Assembly (NCBI GenBank): GCA_947683425.1
Contig: CANTUQ010000009.1
Span: 9,439,001 to 9,503,000 of the forward strand
Source: Excoecaria cochinchinensis
Lineage: Eukaryota > Streptophyta > Magnoliopsida > Malpighiales > Euphorbiaceae
Reading direction: 5' to 3'
Length of the DNA: 64,000 nucleotides
Shown: piece after piece, positions 1 to 11,068 of the stretch
Numbering within the stretch: position 1 is the first letter of the stretch
How the letters are laid out: each line of letters starts with the position of its first letter
Translations under genes and position numbers: made by a program
Notes under the pieces: model-generated
Seen by the model: only the letters and a program-made list of their open reading frames with translations
Databases searched by the model: none
Told to the model about the DNA's origin: nothing

Positions 1-2
1 AG

Positions 3-328
3 TTGAAGGAATTGAAAGAACAGCTGCAAGAATTGCTAAATAAGGGTTTTATTAAACCTAGTGTTTCACCTTGGGCAGCACCAGTGCTATTTGTCAAAAA
101 GAAAGATGGTACAATGAGAATGTGCATCGATTATCGGCAGTTGAATAAAGTGACAGTAAAGAATCGGTACCCTTTACCTCGGATTGAAGATTTATTTGAT
201 CAGTTAAGAGGAGCCGGTGTATTTTCAAAAATTGATTTGCTTTCAGGGTATTATCAGTTGCAAGTGAAGAAAGAAAATATACCTAAAACTTCATTTAGAA
301 CTCGATACGGGCACTATGAGTTTCTGGT
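3..328 (+). pseudogene. pol: Element A reverse transcriptase, 5' segment
   Basis: This encodes the first part of a Ty3/gypsy reverse transcriptase, which copies genomic RNA into cDNA inside the virus-like particle. Visible motifs are FVKKKDG and MCIDYRQLNKVT (fingers), YPLPRIEDLFDQL, and FSKIDLLSGYYQL, which carries the first catalytic aspartate. The frame is open up to YEFLV, where the CACTA terminus interrupts it. The motif continues after the insertion at 5628 with MLFGLTNAP, so the two pieces were one exon. Homology to F at 37560-37910 is obvious by eye. Confidence 0.93.
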
Positions 329-356
329 CACTACAAGAAATTTGACTTTTTGTGAC
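329..356 (+). repeat. CACTA left terminal inverted repeat
   Basis: The outermost 28 bp are the exact reverse complement of 5600-5627. CACTACAAGAAA is followed by a T-rich stretch ending TTTTTGTGAC. GGT directly precedes it. Confidence 0.96.
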
Positions 357-960
357 ACAAAAAATTGTCATGAAAAATTCATTTTTCGTCGCTGAAAAGA
401 TAAGGTGGCGATTTTTTATCGTCACAGAGAACGTAACGGTAGGCGCGTAACATAAAAGTTTACGTGACGATTTACTTTTTTGTCACCGTAAGTATATTTT
501 TTGTGACGAAAATAATTATCGTCATTTTTAGTTCTTACTTTTCATTACAAAAATTATGTCATAAATAAAATTATATTTCGTCACATTATATTGTTTATCG
601 TCACTAAAAATTGGTATTTTTTATGACAAATTTAAAATTCGTCACGAAATTAAATATTTTTAATGACGACACTCTGTTTCTTGTTAAAACCATTAAGCAT
701 TGATTACGTAATTATCGTCACAAATAAATATAATTTTCGTCATAAAATATTTAATTTCGTCATTAAATCTAATACTTTAAGTGATGAAAATAATTTAGTC
801 ATTAAATTAATATATATTAACGATGAATATAAATCGTCATATTACGTTACATTTTAGTGACATAAATAGGGATAAAAATAATTGTCACAAAAAATAGTTT
901 TAGTGACAATTTTTTATTGTCATTAAATTATAATTTTTTTATTACAATATTAATATCGTA
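357..960. repeat. CACTA left subterminal repeat zone
   Basis: Short motifs of the form TCGTCAC / GTGACGA, often TTCGTCAC or GTGACGAAAAT, recur many times in both orientations every 20-60 bp. Dense subterminal repeats are the usual transposase-binding region of CACTA elements. The same motifs recur in 5160-5600. Small ORFs in this stretch are chance products of the repeats. Confidence 0.85.
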
Positions 961-1268
961 ATTATAAACATTTTACCGTTATTTATGGACTAACAAGTCG
1001 ACAAATTATGACAAATATACTTATCATATATGCATTGTATTAAAAATGACACATTTTAAATTTAATGTCATACAATCAATTAAATTTCTAAAAAAAATCT
1101 AATATAATGTATTTATTCAAATAAAAGGTTAATTAAAAAAAACATACTGTCTAATACAAAAAAAATTAAATTTGCATCCTAATCAAGAAATAAAATCTGT
1201 TGAAACTTCAAAATTTGCATTCTGCTCCTGCAAAAAAAAATCTTATATTAGATAAAAAAACTCAATCA

Positions 1269-1740
1269 TGTAACACCCTTCTTTTATACACATTACGATT
1301 CCAACGATACTGATTACTTGATTTTCTTAAACTACTCTTCAAATTATTGCGAAATTCAGGTAATTATTTTTTTTTATCCTTTCACTATACCCATCTGCCC
1401 TATAGCTACTTAGTTTTACTATTCATTCAATCAAAATACAAATATGTCACTTAATTCTACCGAAATTTCGGCAAAATTCCCTCTATAATATTGTCTATCC
1501 CCCTGTAATCAATAAAATCTTTACACTTCAAATAATCATATATTTATTCCACCCACTTCAATTCAAACTCCAACACAAGTTTGCCCATCCTCCAATTTAG
1601 ATCCAATCTCACATACCATATATTATAATATACTTATATCATCCAATTTCAGTACTCAATTCAATTATACAAAATACAAAGGTATAATATTAATACATCA
1701 AAACTATCAGCTAAAAATAAATCCACAAGTATCATATTGA
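1269..1740 (-). repeat. LTR remnant J (3' end of an LTR related to K)
   Basis: Read on the minus strand this ends GGGTGTTACA at 1269, a typical LTR terminus. About 450 bp are clearly similar to the same end of K (2766-3170), including TTCTACCGAAATTT, GGCAAAATT and TATCCCCCT blocks. Beyond about 1740 the two diverge. I see no matching 5' end or TSD, so this is a truncated copy or fragment. Confidence 0.6.
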
Positions 1741-2760
1741 CGTAAATAAAAGACAAGTTACATTTGTTACCTGAAAATTCATAAACGTCGCTATCAATTG
1801 AACAGTTTGGAATGAACCTAAATTAAAGAACAGCAAAATTAAAAACCACTAAAACATGAGATACCAAGCAAGTCAAAGAGTTTCAAAATCAAATACAAGA
1901 AATTAAAAGAAAATAGAATTTATGTAAGTCTCAAAACAAACTAATTACATTACAAAACTTGTATATTAATTACTTATCCAATTTTCGGCTGCTTGTTGAG
2001 ATGACCAACCTTTTCGAATTGAATAATGGGTTTGCTTATAAAGATCAATCCTACCACATGGTTCTCCGTTCAATTCATGTAGAGACTATTAAAATCGATA
2101 TACATTTTGATCCATAATGTCAGAAATAATCCCAGTGACACAAGTTATCATTATCTCATACCACTCCATTTATTTACCACATTTCACTAATTTATCTTCA
2201 CAACATGCCATTAATCACATATATATATACAATTAAAATGCCTTAACAATCATAATATACCTCGTATATACAAGTATACATTCGGACACCACTTTTTTCT
2301 TCCCATTCCGAACCACCTTCATTTTATTTCATCAAACTAAGTTTATTTCATATCTTACTAATTATATATATTATTGTTTATACAAGTATTCACTACATTT
2401 CACTAGTCCAATTCTGTTTATAAATTTCCCCTTTTAAAGGTGTATAACCCAATTAATTTGTTTATGACCAGAAACTCTGATTTTCTTAACAATTTAATTA
2501 ATTTTATTATTATAATTATCTTCAGGTATACTTAACTATACTCATTATTTATTAACTACACTTAATTTCTCTAATTCATTCACTTACTATCTAATTCCAT
2601 TCTGGCTCTATAATACAATGCAAATTCTGTTTACATAAATGATAAAACTATTAAGACTATTTTTTTATAAGTGATGGAAAAATTCCAATCTAAAAACTCC
2701 TATTCGAATCTAAACTAGCATACTGTTCTTTTTTTAAAAAAAAATATAACTGTTAAAACT
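1741..2760. other. AT-rich CACTA interior, no gene seen
   Basis: About 1 kb of AT-rich DNA between J and K has no ORF longer than chance. It may be the diverged remainder of J. I recognise nothing else in it. Confidence 0.5.
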
Positions 2761-2765
2761 ATTGT

Positions 2766-4761
2766 TATAACACCCTTAAACAATAAATAATAACTTAATT
2801 GTCTTAAACTACTCTTACAATTATTGCAAAAATCCGGGTAATTTTTTTTTTCCAACTGTTTTATAACTATTAAATCTTACTATTCATACAATCATTCTAA
2901 AATAGGCTACTTAAATTCTACCGAAATTTTGGCAAAATTTCCCCTATAATATTGCGTATCCCCCTATAAATAGAAAGTCTTAACACTTCTATAATCAAAT
3001 ACATTTTCATCCATCCTACTCCAATTCAAACTCCAACACAATTTTGCCCATCCACCAATTTAAGTCCATTCACAACTCATATAATAATTCACAATATCAT
3101 CACTCACTATTTACATCAATTTTACAAAATACAAAGATACTATGATAATACATCATCTATCACTATAAATAATTTTTCAATAAGTCAGTACATTTTTACT
3201 ATTGTAAAACCTAATTTTTTACTGATTTTTATGAATGAAAGTTTTTTTTTTTTTAAATTATGTGAACAGCCCCTATTGTCCATTAATTAACGCCTATTTC
3301 AATTTCATATATATATATATGAGGAACAACAAACATACCCTTTGTTACTAAGCCATCCTGGATAGTTCATTTGCATCCTTTTTAAGCTAATTCTTTTAAT
3401 TCAATTAACTACCATTAACCATTCTCATTTTTATTTAACATGTGAAATTATCAGCACATTTAGAATTTAAACAAACCAGGTTAACTCCTCTTCCTAACCA
3501 AGCCGTGAGGGTCACAAAGAGACAAGTTCATCATACTCTTCTAATTTCACTTTAATTTATCATTTTACATTTGTGTAATGTTAGCTAACATGCAAGTTCA
3601 AGAAGCTAACAAAATAACTTTACAATTTCGTTTTAATGGTAGAAATAGCTACATCGTAATAACTTATCAATTTTCAATATCTAATTGTCAATAAGCTAAA
3701 GGAGTTATTTAATAGCAAATAAAACCAGAACCATATATCAGCATTCCCTAATATACATAATTTGCCAATTAGACATTAAACTTCAGTACACATAACACAA
3801 AAATTCCATAGCATGGTTATCTTATATAAAATCATATGAAAAGGTAGATTTGATTTACTCCAACTAATTGCTCAATTAACACAGAAAATTTATCAATCAA
3901 TTCAATAAACCTTAACCATGCATATACTGTAAATATAAATCGTACCTTAACAATTTAATTTATAAATAAATCTTTTGGAAAAGGTAAGTTTGGTGGCCAC
4001 TAACCGATTTTTCTGATATTTTTGGCTAATTTTACCATCGCCGGAGCTCCACCGAAGACACCGAAATCACCGGGAGGAAGCTTGGAGCGCCGGGGTTGCT
4101 TTTTCGATGGTCACGCGCCGTGAAGATCATTCATTTCGCCAGAATCGATGCCGAAAGCTTCGGTCTGCTCCCTCTCCGATCTGCTCATCGCCGGCGATTT
4201 AGGAAGATCCACGGCCACCGGAAGCTTTGTCTGGCTGCCGTGAGTCCAGTCGCACCACTCGTGTCGCCGATCGTTGCCGGAGCTGGCCGGAACACACTGA
4301 AGAAGCTTTAGTCTTTTTCTCCCGCTTCCTAGATCAACGACACCACGACGATGGGAAATCGCTGTGATCGGCAACGGCGTTGCTTGCCCACGACGCCACC
4401 AACCGCTCGCCACCTTCCGCCGCTGCTCCGCCGTCCCTCTCTCCCTCTCTCTTTCCTTCTCTCCTTCTCTGGTCTCTTTCTTTTCCTTTACCGTGTTCTA
4501 TCTCTCTCCTTTCTATTCCCTTACCTTCTCTTATTTTATTTGTCTATATACCCTTTATTCTTTAATTAATATTTTCTAATCCAATTACATGTAAACATAC
4601 CTCTATGTTTATACATATATTTGTCTAATAATTTATTTCAATAATTAATTTGAGTAGCTTTAAGAAGAAATTCCACCTTTTATGCGCTAAATTTTAACTT
4701 TTGATGAATATTTAGCACGTCAAGCTATTAATAAAAACACTGAAAATTTTGGGGCGTTACA
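2766..4761 (-). mobile_element. Solo LTR K inside the CACTA element
   Basis: On the minus strand it starts TGTAACGCCCC and ends GGGTGTTATA (CA decayed to TA). The 5-bp duplication ATTGT flanks it at 2761-2765 and 4762-4766. It is 2.0 kb and has no internal coding domain, so it is a solo LTR. The U3-proximal part (4010-4470) is much richer in GC than its surroundings, with many GCCGG / CGATCGG motifs, and ends in a pyrimidine tract at 4430-4560. The ORFs of 60-100 codons on both strands there match nothing I know. Confidence 0.85.
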
Positions 4762-4766
4762 ATTGT

Positions 4767-5150
4767 AATATCTATTAAAAGAAAATCATATGTAATTCAA
4801 ACGTACTATTTTTCTAATCAATTTAAAATTCAAAGATCAACCCCCGCTCAATGTAATTAAAAAAATGAAAATATAAATATTAAATCTACGAATATTATAG
4901 AAATTAGCATTCTATTTATAAGGTCACATATAGTCAAGTAGAATAAATAAATGATCATGCCGATGGTAATAATAATATAACAAGTAACATCTTCTCAATA
5001 TTTCAATACACTTGTCGAATTTTTATAAAATTCAAACAATTAATATAACTTATTTTATGCCATGATATTTTCACAAGAAAAGTGGGTGATCTGCAGGGTG
5101 AATTTGCCAGTTTGCGGACCCAAAATAGACCCAAAAAGGTTAGAAATTTT
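4767..5150. other. AT-rich spacer of the CACTA element
   Basis: AT-rich sequence between solo LTR K and the right subterminal repeats. No gene, LTR end or tandem repeat is visible. Confidence 0.5.
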
Positions 5151-5159
5151 TCCTTCATA

Positions 5160-5599
5160 TTAAAGGTGACGAAATTGTATCTCGTCACAGTATATTCATT
5201 TTTTGTGATATATTTATTTGTCATAAATATAATAATTTTTTATGCCGATATGTTATTCGTGACGAAATGATTTTATTATCACTAATTTATTTAATTATGA
5301 CAAAAATAATTCGTCACGAAAAATAAATATTTTGTGACGATTATATACGTTGCAATAAGTTATTATTTTGTCATTAAATTTTTTCCCTCCAAAAAAATGG
5401 TGGAAAATTATCCCTCCTAAATAAATCATGACGAAATATATTTTTTCGTCACCAAATTAATCTTTTAGTGACGATAATTAAAACATAAAATGACGCAAGA
5501 TAATTTGGTCACAGTAATAAATAGTATGGTAACGTTTTAAAAAATTCGTCGTTGTAAGTTACAATTAGTGACGAAATTTTATGTGTCATTAAAAAATTC
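5160..5599. repeat. CACTA right subterminal repeat zone
   Basis: GTGACGAAA / TTCGTCAC motifs recur in both orientations, mirroring the left zone. This supports one continuous CACTA element around the nested LTR. Confidence 0.85.
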
Positions 5600-5627
5600 G
5601 TCACAAAAAGTCAAATTTCTTGTAGTG
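5600..5627 (-). repeat. CACTA right terminal inverted repeat
   Basis: Exact reverse complement of 329-356, ending TTTCTTGTAGTG and followed by GGT (5628-5630), the second copy of the target-site duplication. Confidence 0.96.
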
Positions 5628-8044
5628 GGTGATGCTTTTTGGGTTGACTAATGCGCCAGCTGCATTTATGGATTTGATGAATCGGGTATTCAGACCGTAT
5701 CTGGATCAGTTTGTGGTAGTATTCATAGATGATAGTTTGGTTTATTCAAGGGATGAGAAGGAGCACGAGCAGCATTTGAGAATTGTGCTCCAAACACTAC
5801 GGGAGCATCAGTTGTATGCCAAACTAAGTAAGTGTGAGTTCTGGCTCAAAAGGTGTCATTTCTGGGTCATGTGATCTCATCTGAGGGGATTAAAGTAGAC
5901 CCAACTAAGATAGAAGCAATTGTGAATTGGAAACCGCCTAAGAATGTGCTGGAGGTTCGCAGTTTCTTAGGGTTGGCTGGATACTACAGAAGGTTTGTGA
6001 AAGGATTTTCAGTGATAGCTTCACCGTTGACAAAATTGTTATGAAAAGGAGTGAAGTATGAGTGGTCTGAAAGATGTCAAGCGAGTTTCAATCAGTTGAG
6101 CAAGATGTTAGTAAAAGCACTGATTCTTACACAGCCTATGACTGGCAAAGAGTATGTGTTGTATACCGATGCTTCAGGTGTCGGGTTGGGTTGTGTATTG
6201 ATGCAAGAGGGGAAGGTGATAGCATATGCGTCAAGGTAACTGAAACTGCATGAACAAAATTATCCGACTCATGATTTGGAATTGGCAGCAGTAGTGTTTG
6301 CTTTAAAGATTTGGCGATATTACTTGTATGGTGAGAAGTGTAGAATTTACACCGATCATAAGAGTTTGAAATATCTGCTTACACAGAAGGAATTGAATCT
6401 GAGACAGCGGAGATGGCTCGAGTTGATTAAGGATTATAATTGTATTGTGGATTATCACCCAGGAAAAGCTAACGTAGTGGCGGATGCCTTGAGCAGGAAG
6501 TCAATTTCAGCATTACAGTTAAAGCGGATCAAGTGGAGGTTTTCTGCAGACGGAGCTTTATTGGCACAGTTAAAAGCAAGACCGGTCCTGAGAGACGAGT
6601 TAATGGTTGCTCAGAGAAATGATGTGAGGTTGCAACAAGTTTTGCAGTCAGTCAGTGATATGGATAAGACTGACTATTCAGTGAATGAAGACGGGGTACT
6701 GCTGTATAAGAATAGAATGTGTGTGGCAAGTGATAAAGAATTAAAGAAGAAATTGATACATGAGGCTCATAATACGATTTTCACTATGCATCCAGGTGGA
6801 AACAAGATGTATCAAGATATGAAACAATTGTACTGGTGGCCTGGGATGAAGAAAGATGTAGTGGAATATGTGTCTAAGTGCCTTGTCTGTCAACAAGTTA
6901 AAGCAGAGCATCAAGTGCCTCAGGGGATGTTGCATCCACTCCCTATCCCACAATGGAAATGGGATAATATTACGATGGATTTTGTATCTGGATTGCCTCT
7001 GACCTTAAGACAGCAGGATGTAGTATGGGTTATTGTGGACAGATTTTCGAAATCGGCTCACTTTATACCAGTTCGGATGGATTATTCTATGGAAAAGTTG
7101 GCTGAATTGTATGTGAGAGAAATTATCCGATTGCATGGGATACCCTTGTCTATTGTTTCTGATAGGGATCCCAGATTCACTTCTAAGTTTTGGAAGAGCT
7201 TACAAGCGGCTTTGGGTACGAAATTGAACTTCAGTACTGCTTTCCATCCGCAAACTGATGGACAATCGGAAAGAATTATTCAGGTCTGGAAGATTTGATG
7301 CGAGCATGTGTTTTGGATTTCTCTAAGAGTTAGGGTAGGTATCTTCCACTTATGGAATTTGCTTATAACAACAGTTATCAGACCAGTATTGGTATGGCAC
7401 CGTATGATGTCTTGTACGGAAGGAAATGTCGTTCACCGGTTTGCTGGACAGAATTGAATGAGAGCAGAATCATTAGACCTAATCTAGTGAGGGATACAGA
7501 AGAGAAAGCTAAGATCATACTGCAAAGGTTGAAAGCAGCAAGTGACAGACAGAAATCGTATGCTGATTTGAAGAGAAGGGACATTAAATTCAGTGTGGGC
7601 GATAAAGTATTTCTGAAAGTGTCTCCTTGGAGGAAGGTGCTAAGATTCGGTAAGAAAGGAAAATTGAGTCTGAGGTTTATCGGGCCATACGAAGTGCTTG
7701 AAAGGGTAGGTTCAGTAGCTTATCGGTTGGCTTTGCCCTCGGCTTTGGCTAAGCTACATGATGTATTCCATGTATCCATGTTAAGAAGATATAGGTCGGA
7801 TGATTCCCATGTGCTACCTGTACAAGAAGTGGAAGTACAATCAGATTTTACTTATGATGAGAAGCAGAAAGTGATTTTAGCAACAGAAGTGAGGCAACTT
7901 CGGAATAAGCAAATACCACTTGTGAAAGTGCTCTGGCAACATCACGGTGTTGAGGAAGCAACTTGGGAACTAGAAGCGGCTATGCGAGAGCAGCATCCAC
8001 AAGTGTTCCACTCAGGTATGAATTTCGAGGACGAAATTCTTTAA
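5628..8044 (+). pseudogene. pol: Element A pol: reverse transcriptase (rest), RNase H, integrase, chromodomain
   Basis: The reverse transcriptase resumes with MLFGLTNAPAAF and keeps an intact catalytic box, VVFIDDSLVYS. RNase H follows (YVLYTDASGVGLG, TDHKSLKYLL, YHPGKANVVADALSR). Integrase shows the zinc-binding H-H-C-C region (HPGGNKMYQDM, CLVCQQV), catalytic MDFVSGLP and SDRDPRFTSKFW, and HPQTDGQSER. The C-terminus has VPLVKVLW-type chromodomain sequence (IPLVKVLWQHHGVEEATWE), which in chromoviruses directs integration to heterochromatin. Breaks: frameshift near 5850; TGA at 6042-6044; TAA at 6237-6239; frameshift near 7285; TAG near 7330. No functional protein is likely. Confidence 0.93.
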
Positions 8045-8055
8045 GGAGGGGAGAG
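8043..8055 (+). promoter_or_regulatory. Polypurine tract of element A
   Basis: AAGGAGGGGAGAG lies directly between the pol end and the LTR start. It is the expected primer for plus-strand cDNA synthesis. Confidence 0.8.
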
Positions 8056-9028
8056 TTGTCATGGCCGGACTTGTACCCTAGTTGCAATTAGTTTAATTTG
8101 GGGTTTAAGTGTAATTAAGTGTGTAGGATTTGACTTAATTGAAAGGCTAAGGGAATTTAAGAGGTTAAAAAGGGAATTGTGCATGATTAGTAAGAAGTGG
8201 ATTAACTAAGTTAAGAAAGTGTGGATTAGAGAATAAAATAACTTTATTAAATGGATAGTGGAGGCAGAATTGAGAGTGGAATCCGTGTGGCATCATGAGA
8301 GTTAGCCACCTCCTTCTTTGCATGCATTTGCCTAGAGAAGTGAGAGGTGAGTATGTGTTGGCCTTATTCTTCATTTTTCTGCATTTAACTTTATCTTTCT
8401 TCTTGCTTCCGTGAGTGAGGATGAGAGTGGTTTAAGTGGATGTATGCATATAGCTAATTGGAGCAAGAATTAAGTGTTAAGACCTAAGGGTAAGTGATTA
8501 TGTGTGCTTATTCTCATCTTCTACTCTTCTTCTTGGTTTTGATTTGGTATTGGTATGAGAATTGATGGGTTGTGTTCAATCCTGGAATTTGAATTGGTTT
8601 TGCTAGCTGAAGAAGTGAAGAGAGATAAGGGAAAAGCTGTAATCGGAGAGCCGAGCGTCCGTCAAGATTAGGAGCTAAGCGACGAGGTTTGGGAACAAAC
8701 CTTAACTGTGTGGTTGTATGATTTGTGTTGGTTAAACAGAGATTTGAATTGAATTGTATGTGTATGCGAAATTGAAGTTGAGCATGAATTATGTGATGCT
8801 AGATTATGTGATTATAATAGTAATATGCTTGGTGATATAAAGCTTGAGAATGATTATGATTTGTGTTATTATTGAATATCAAAACAAAATGGGAAACAGG
8901 TATGTGCTAATTGATTATGTGGTTGATGTTATGGGTTGATTACAAAAATTGAGAGTGAGATTTGAAGCTTAAATGAGAAGGAAGAAATGGACTGAAAAAC
9001 ATAACTATGCCATGGTGTTTTTGCATAG

Positions 9029-9360
9029 GTCACGGTGACAATCAAATTGATTGTGACCGTGAGATATGCTTGAGTTCAATTCTGCCTAATTGATTTTTGT
9101 ATGTCACGGTGACAATGGAATTCATTGTGACCGTGAGGTACTTAAGAGAGCATTCTGTTTTGCAAAGTGAGAATATGTCACGGTGACAATGGAGTTCATT
9201 TTGACCGTGACATACCCTCAAGATGCATTCTGCCGAGACTTGGGAACATGCCACGGTGACAATGAAATTGATTGTGACCGTGACCTGTCCCCAGTTTGCA
9301 TTCTGTTTTGAACTTCAACATGTTACGGTGACAATGAAATTCATTGTAACCGTAACCTAC
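9029..9360. repeat. Array of five CG-containing inverted repeats in LTR A
   Basis: Five units of about 33 bp at roughly 73-bp spacing each read TCACGGTGACAAT, a short AT loop, then ATTGTGACCGTGA or a close variant. Each arm pair can fold into a hairpin. The fifth copy changes both arms together (TTACGGT paired with ACCGTAA), which preserves pairing. The intervening 40 bp share TTCTGCC / TTCTGTTTTG wording. It lies about 1 kb upstream of the double-hairpin module. Confidence 0.9.
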
Positions 9361-10098
9361 CCTATTTTGGCAATATAACCCTAATGTGTTCAGACTTTCT
9401 AATGGTAAGTCTTCAAGTGAAATGAAGGATATTATGAGTAAGTGTTAAGCGGGTACACTTGCATACTATGTAATAAATCTTGAATGCAATCAAATATGTA
9501 GTTATGAACTATGAAGAATGAATTTGGAAGCATATTGAATATGCCAGTGAATGTGATATGAACTATCTCTGTCTGTGACGTGAAAAGCGATCAATGTGAA
9601 CTGAATAATTTGTTTAACAATTTAAGCCTGCGAGTCAAGTAGTGGATGGTTAGGCATATAGGGTCAAGTGCTGCAGCCCCATGCGTATAATGTGTCTGAT
9701 TCCATGGGAATCACAATGCGAAAATAATGTGAATAATCCTTGCTGGATTATATTATAAGTGAAATGATATTTTGGTACCTGAGGGTACCCATGCGTAAGT
9801 GTAATCTCAATGAGATTCTTGTACCTGAGTGGTACCAATGCGATACCCGTTATCCGCGTCATTGAATTGCAGGCTAACTGATTAATCAAATAATACAGGG
9901 AAGTGACTGTAATATAATAAAGCATGTAATGTGGATATGTGAATAAGTGATTGATGCTCCATGATTGAATGTAGTAATGGACAGTACTATGCTTAAAATG
10001 ATATTTGCTTGATAATAATTGCTCTGGCATGACTTCTAGCATGTAATGTATGGTGTTTCTGAGGTGTGATAAATTATTTGCTATATATGAGTTCCCCA

Positions 10099-10145
10099 CT
10101 AAGCGTTGTCGCTTAGCATGGATTTACTCTAATCCGTGCAGGTAC
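10099..10145 (+). promoter_or_regulatory. Double-hairpin module, LTR A copy
   Basis: CTAAGCG-TTGT-CGCTTAG is directly followed by GCATGGATT-loop-AATCCGTGC and then AGGTAC. Both arm pairs are complementary (one G-T pair in the second). The same layout occurs in B, F, G and H with different second-stem bases that still pair. The role is unknown. It could be a structured RNA element of the LTR transcript, and the AGGT could be a splice donor. Confidence 0.8.
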
Positions 10146-10949
10146 GGACCAGAGGTGATCGAAGGACGTCCCCGCATTTTGTACGGTCAACAGTAGGAAA
10201 TAGGAAGTGTAGGTTCTGGGTTTAATATTTTGGGATTTCTGTATAAGCTTTTATACCATCGTATGTATAGCGGGTATGTAAAGGCATGTAATAATCTGAT
10301 AACTATGAATGTTAACCTAAATATGTATGTGCAATGCGTGTGGCTATGGAAATGCACTATAAGTAGTTGGCATGTGATGTGTGAGTTAAGATTGTATGTG
10401 ATGAAATTTTATTATTCAGGCTAAGCATGTGTTCTGTTGTGTGTGTGCGGTCTTCTCTAACTAAGATTAGCTGAGCTAGTCTGTCGTTAGGGAATGGACG
10501 TCACATGGAGAATGGGAAAAATATGTTCTTCCTACTCTCTCTCTCATGTTCTCTTTCTATTGACCAAGGTTAATCCCTATCTCTACTTTCTCTTCCCTTA
10601 TCTCCACCCTCCACTTGTCATAATCTTATGGTATATTTGTCAAACTCTCACTTCTAGTCCTTCCTTTCTTCTTAAAACTCAATCAAGCCACACAATTGAA
10701 AGCTAACTTGCAATAATACCCTACTAAACTTAATAAAACATGCAATTAAGTCCTAAATCCAAATATAACACACACAATGTAACACCCCAAAGTAGCCCTA
10801 GAAGAATTATAGAATTTTGTTCAGAAAAGAGATTAGATGTTGAGTGTGAGAGTCCTGTAGCGAGCATGACAAGCGTCGCGGGCGCGACAGAACCCTCCGG
10901 TGATAGGTTAATTAAATTGGAATTTTGACTCGTGCCATCATAGGGTGTT

Positions 10950-11068
10950 GACACATGGCAACTTGAGAGGGTGACACTTGGCAAGAGACTTAAGTGTGGT
11001 TTATATAAGAGTGACAAGTGGCGGCATATGAGAGTGACACTTGGCGTCGTAGGAAAGAGACAAGTGGC
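10950..11068 (+). promoter_or_regulatory. Candidate LTR B promoter: TATA box within a GACANNTGGC repeat array
   Basis: A TATA-like TTATATAAG lies at 11001-11009. Five copies of GACANNTGGC lie around it at 10950, 10973, 11013, 11036 and 11059, reading GACACATGGC, GACACTTGGC or GACAAGTGGC. All contain a CANNTG E-box core. A similar GACATGTGGC occurs near the start of both LTRs of F (about 34045 and 40634). Promoter function is inferred. Confidence 0.65.

Larger units (their letters stand above)
329..5627. mobile_element. Non-autonomous CACTA (En/Spm-type) DNA transposon
   Basis: Perfect 28-bp terminal inverted repeats lie at 329-356 and 5600-5627, beginning CACTACAAGAAA, the plant CACTA hallmark. 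A 3-bp target-site duplication GGT flanks it (326-328 and 5628-5630), the length expected for this superfamily. Removing element plus one GGT rejoins the reverse transcriptase frame exactly. The interior (5.3 kb) has no transposase-like ORF, so mobilisation would need an enzyme from elsewhere. It carries LTR sequences (K, J) instead. Confidence 0.96.

Noticed and set aside
4111..4569. Possible host gene exon in LTR K
   Set aside because: Open frames on both strands, no recognised domain, and the block lies inside a solo LTR with a clean TSD; kept only as a low-interest finding.
1269..4761. Single 3.5-kb LTR running from TGTAACACCC at 1269 to GCGTTACA at 4761
   Set aside because: The flanking 5-mers (AATCA and ATTGT) do not match, whereas ATTGT flanks 2766-4761 exactly, so the latter is the true unit.
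9029..9360. Regularly spaced repeats resembling a CRISPR array
   Set aside because: The units are foldback repeats with similar, not unique, intervening sequence, and they lie in a plant retrotransposon LTR with no cas genes.
9650..10099. Minus-strand ORF of 149 codons
   Set aside because: It lies across the palindrome island and hairpin of LTR A, has no domain and no counterpart in B, F, G or H.
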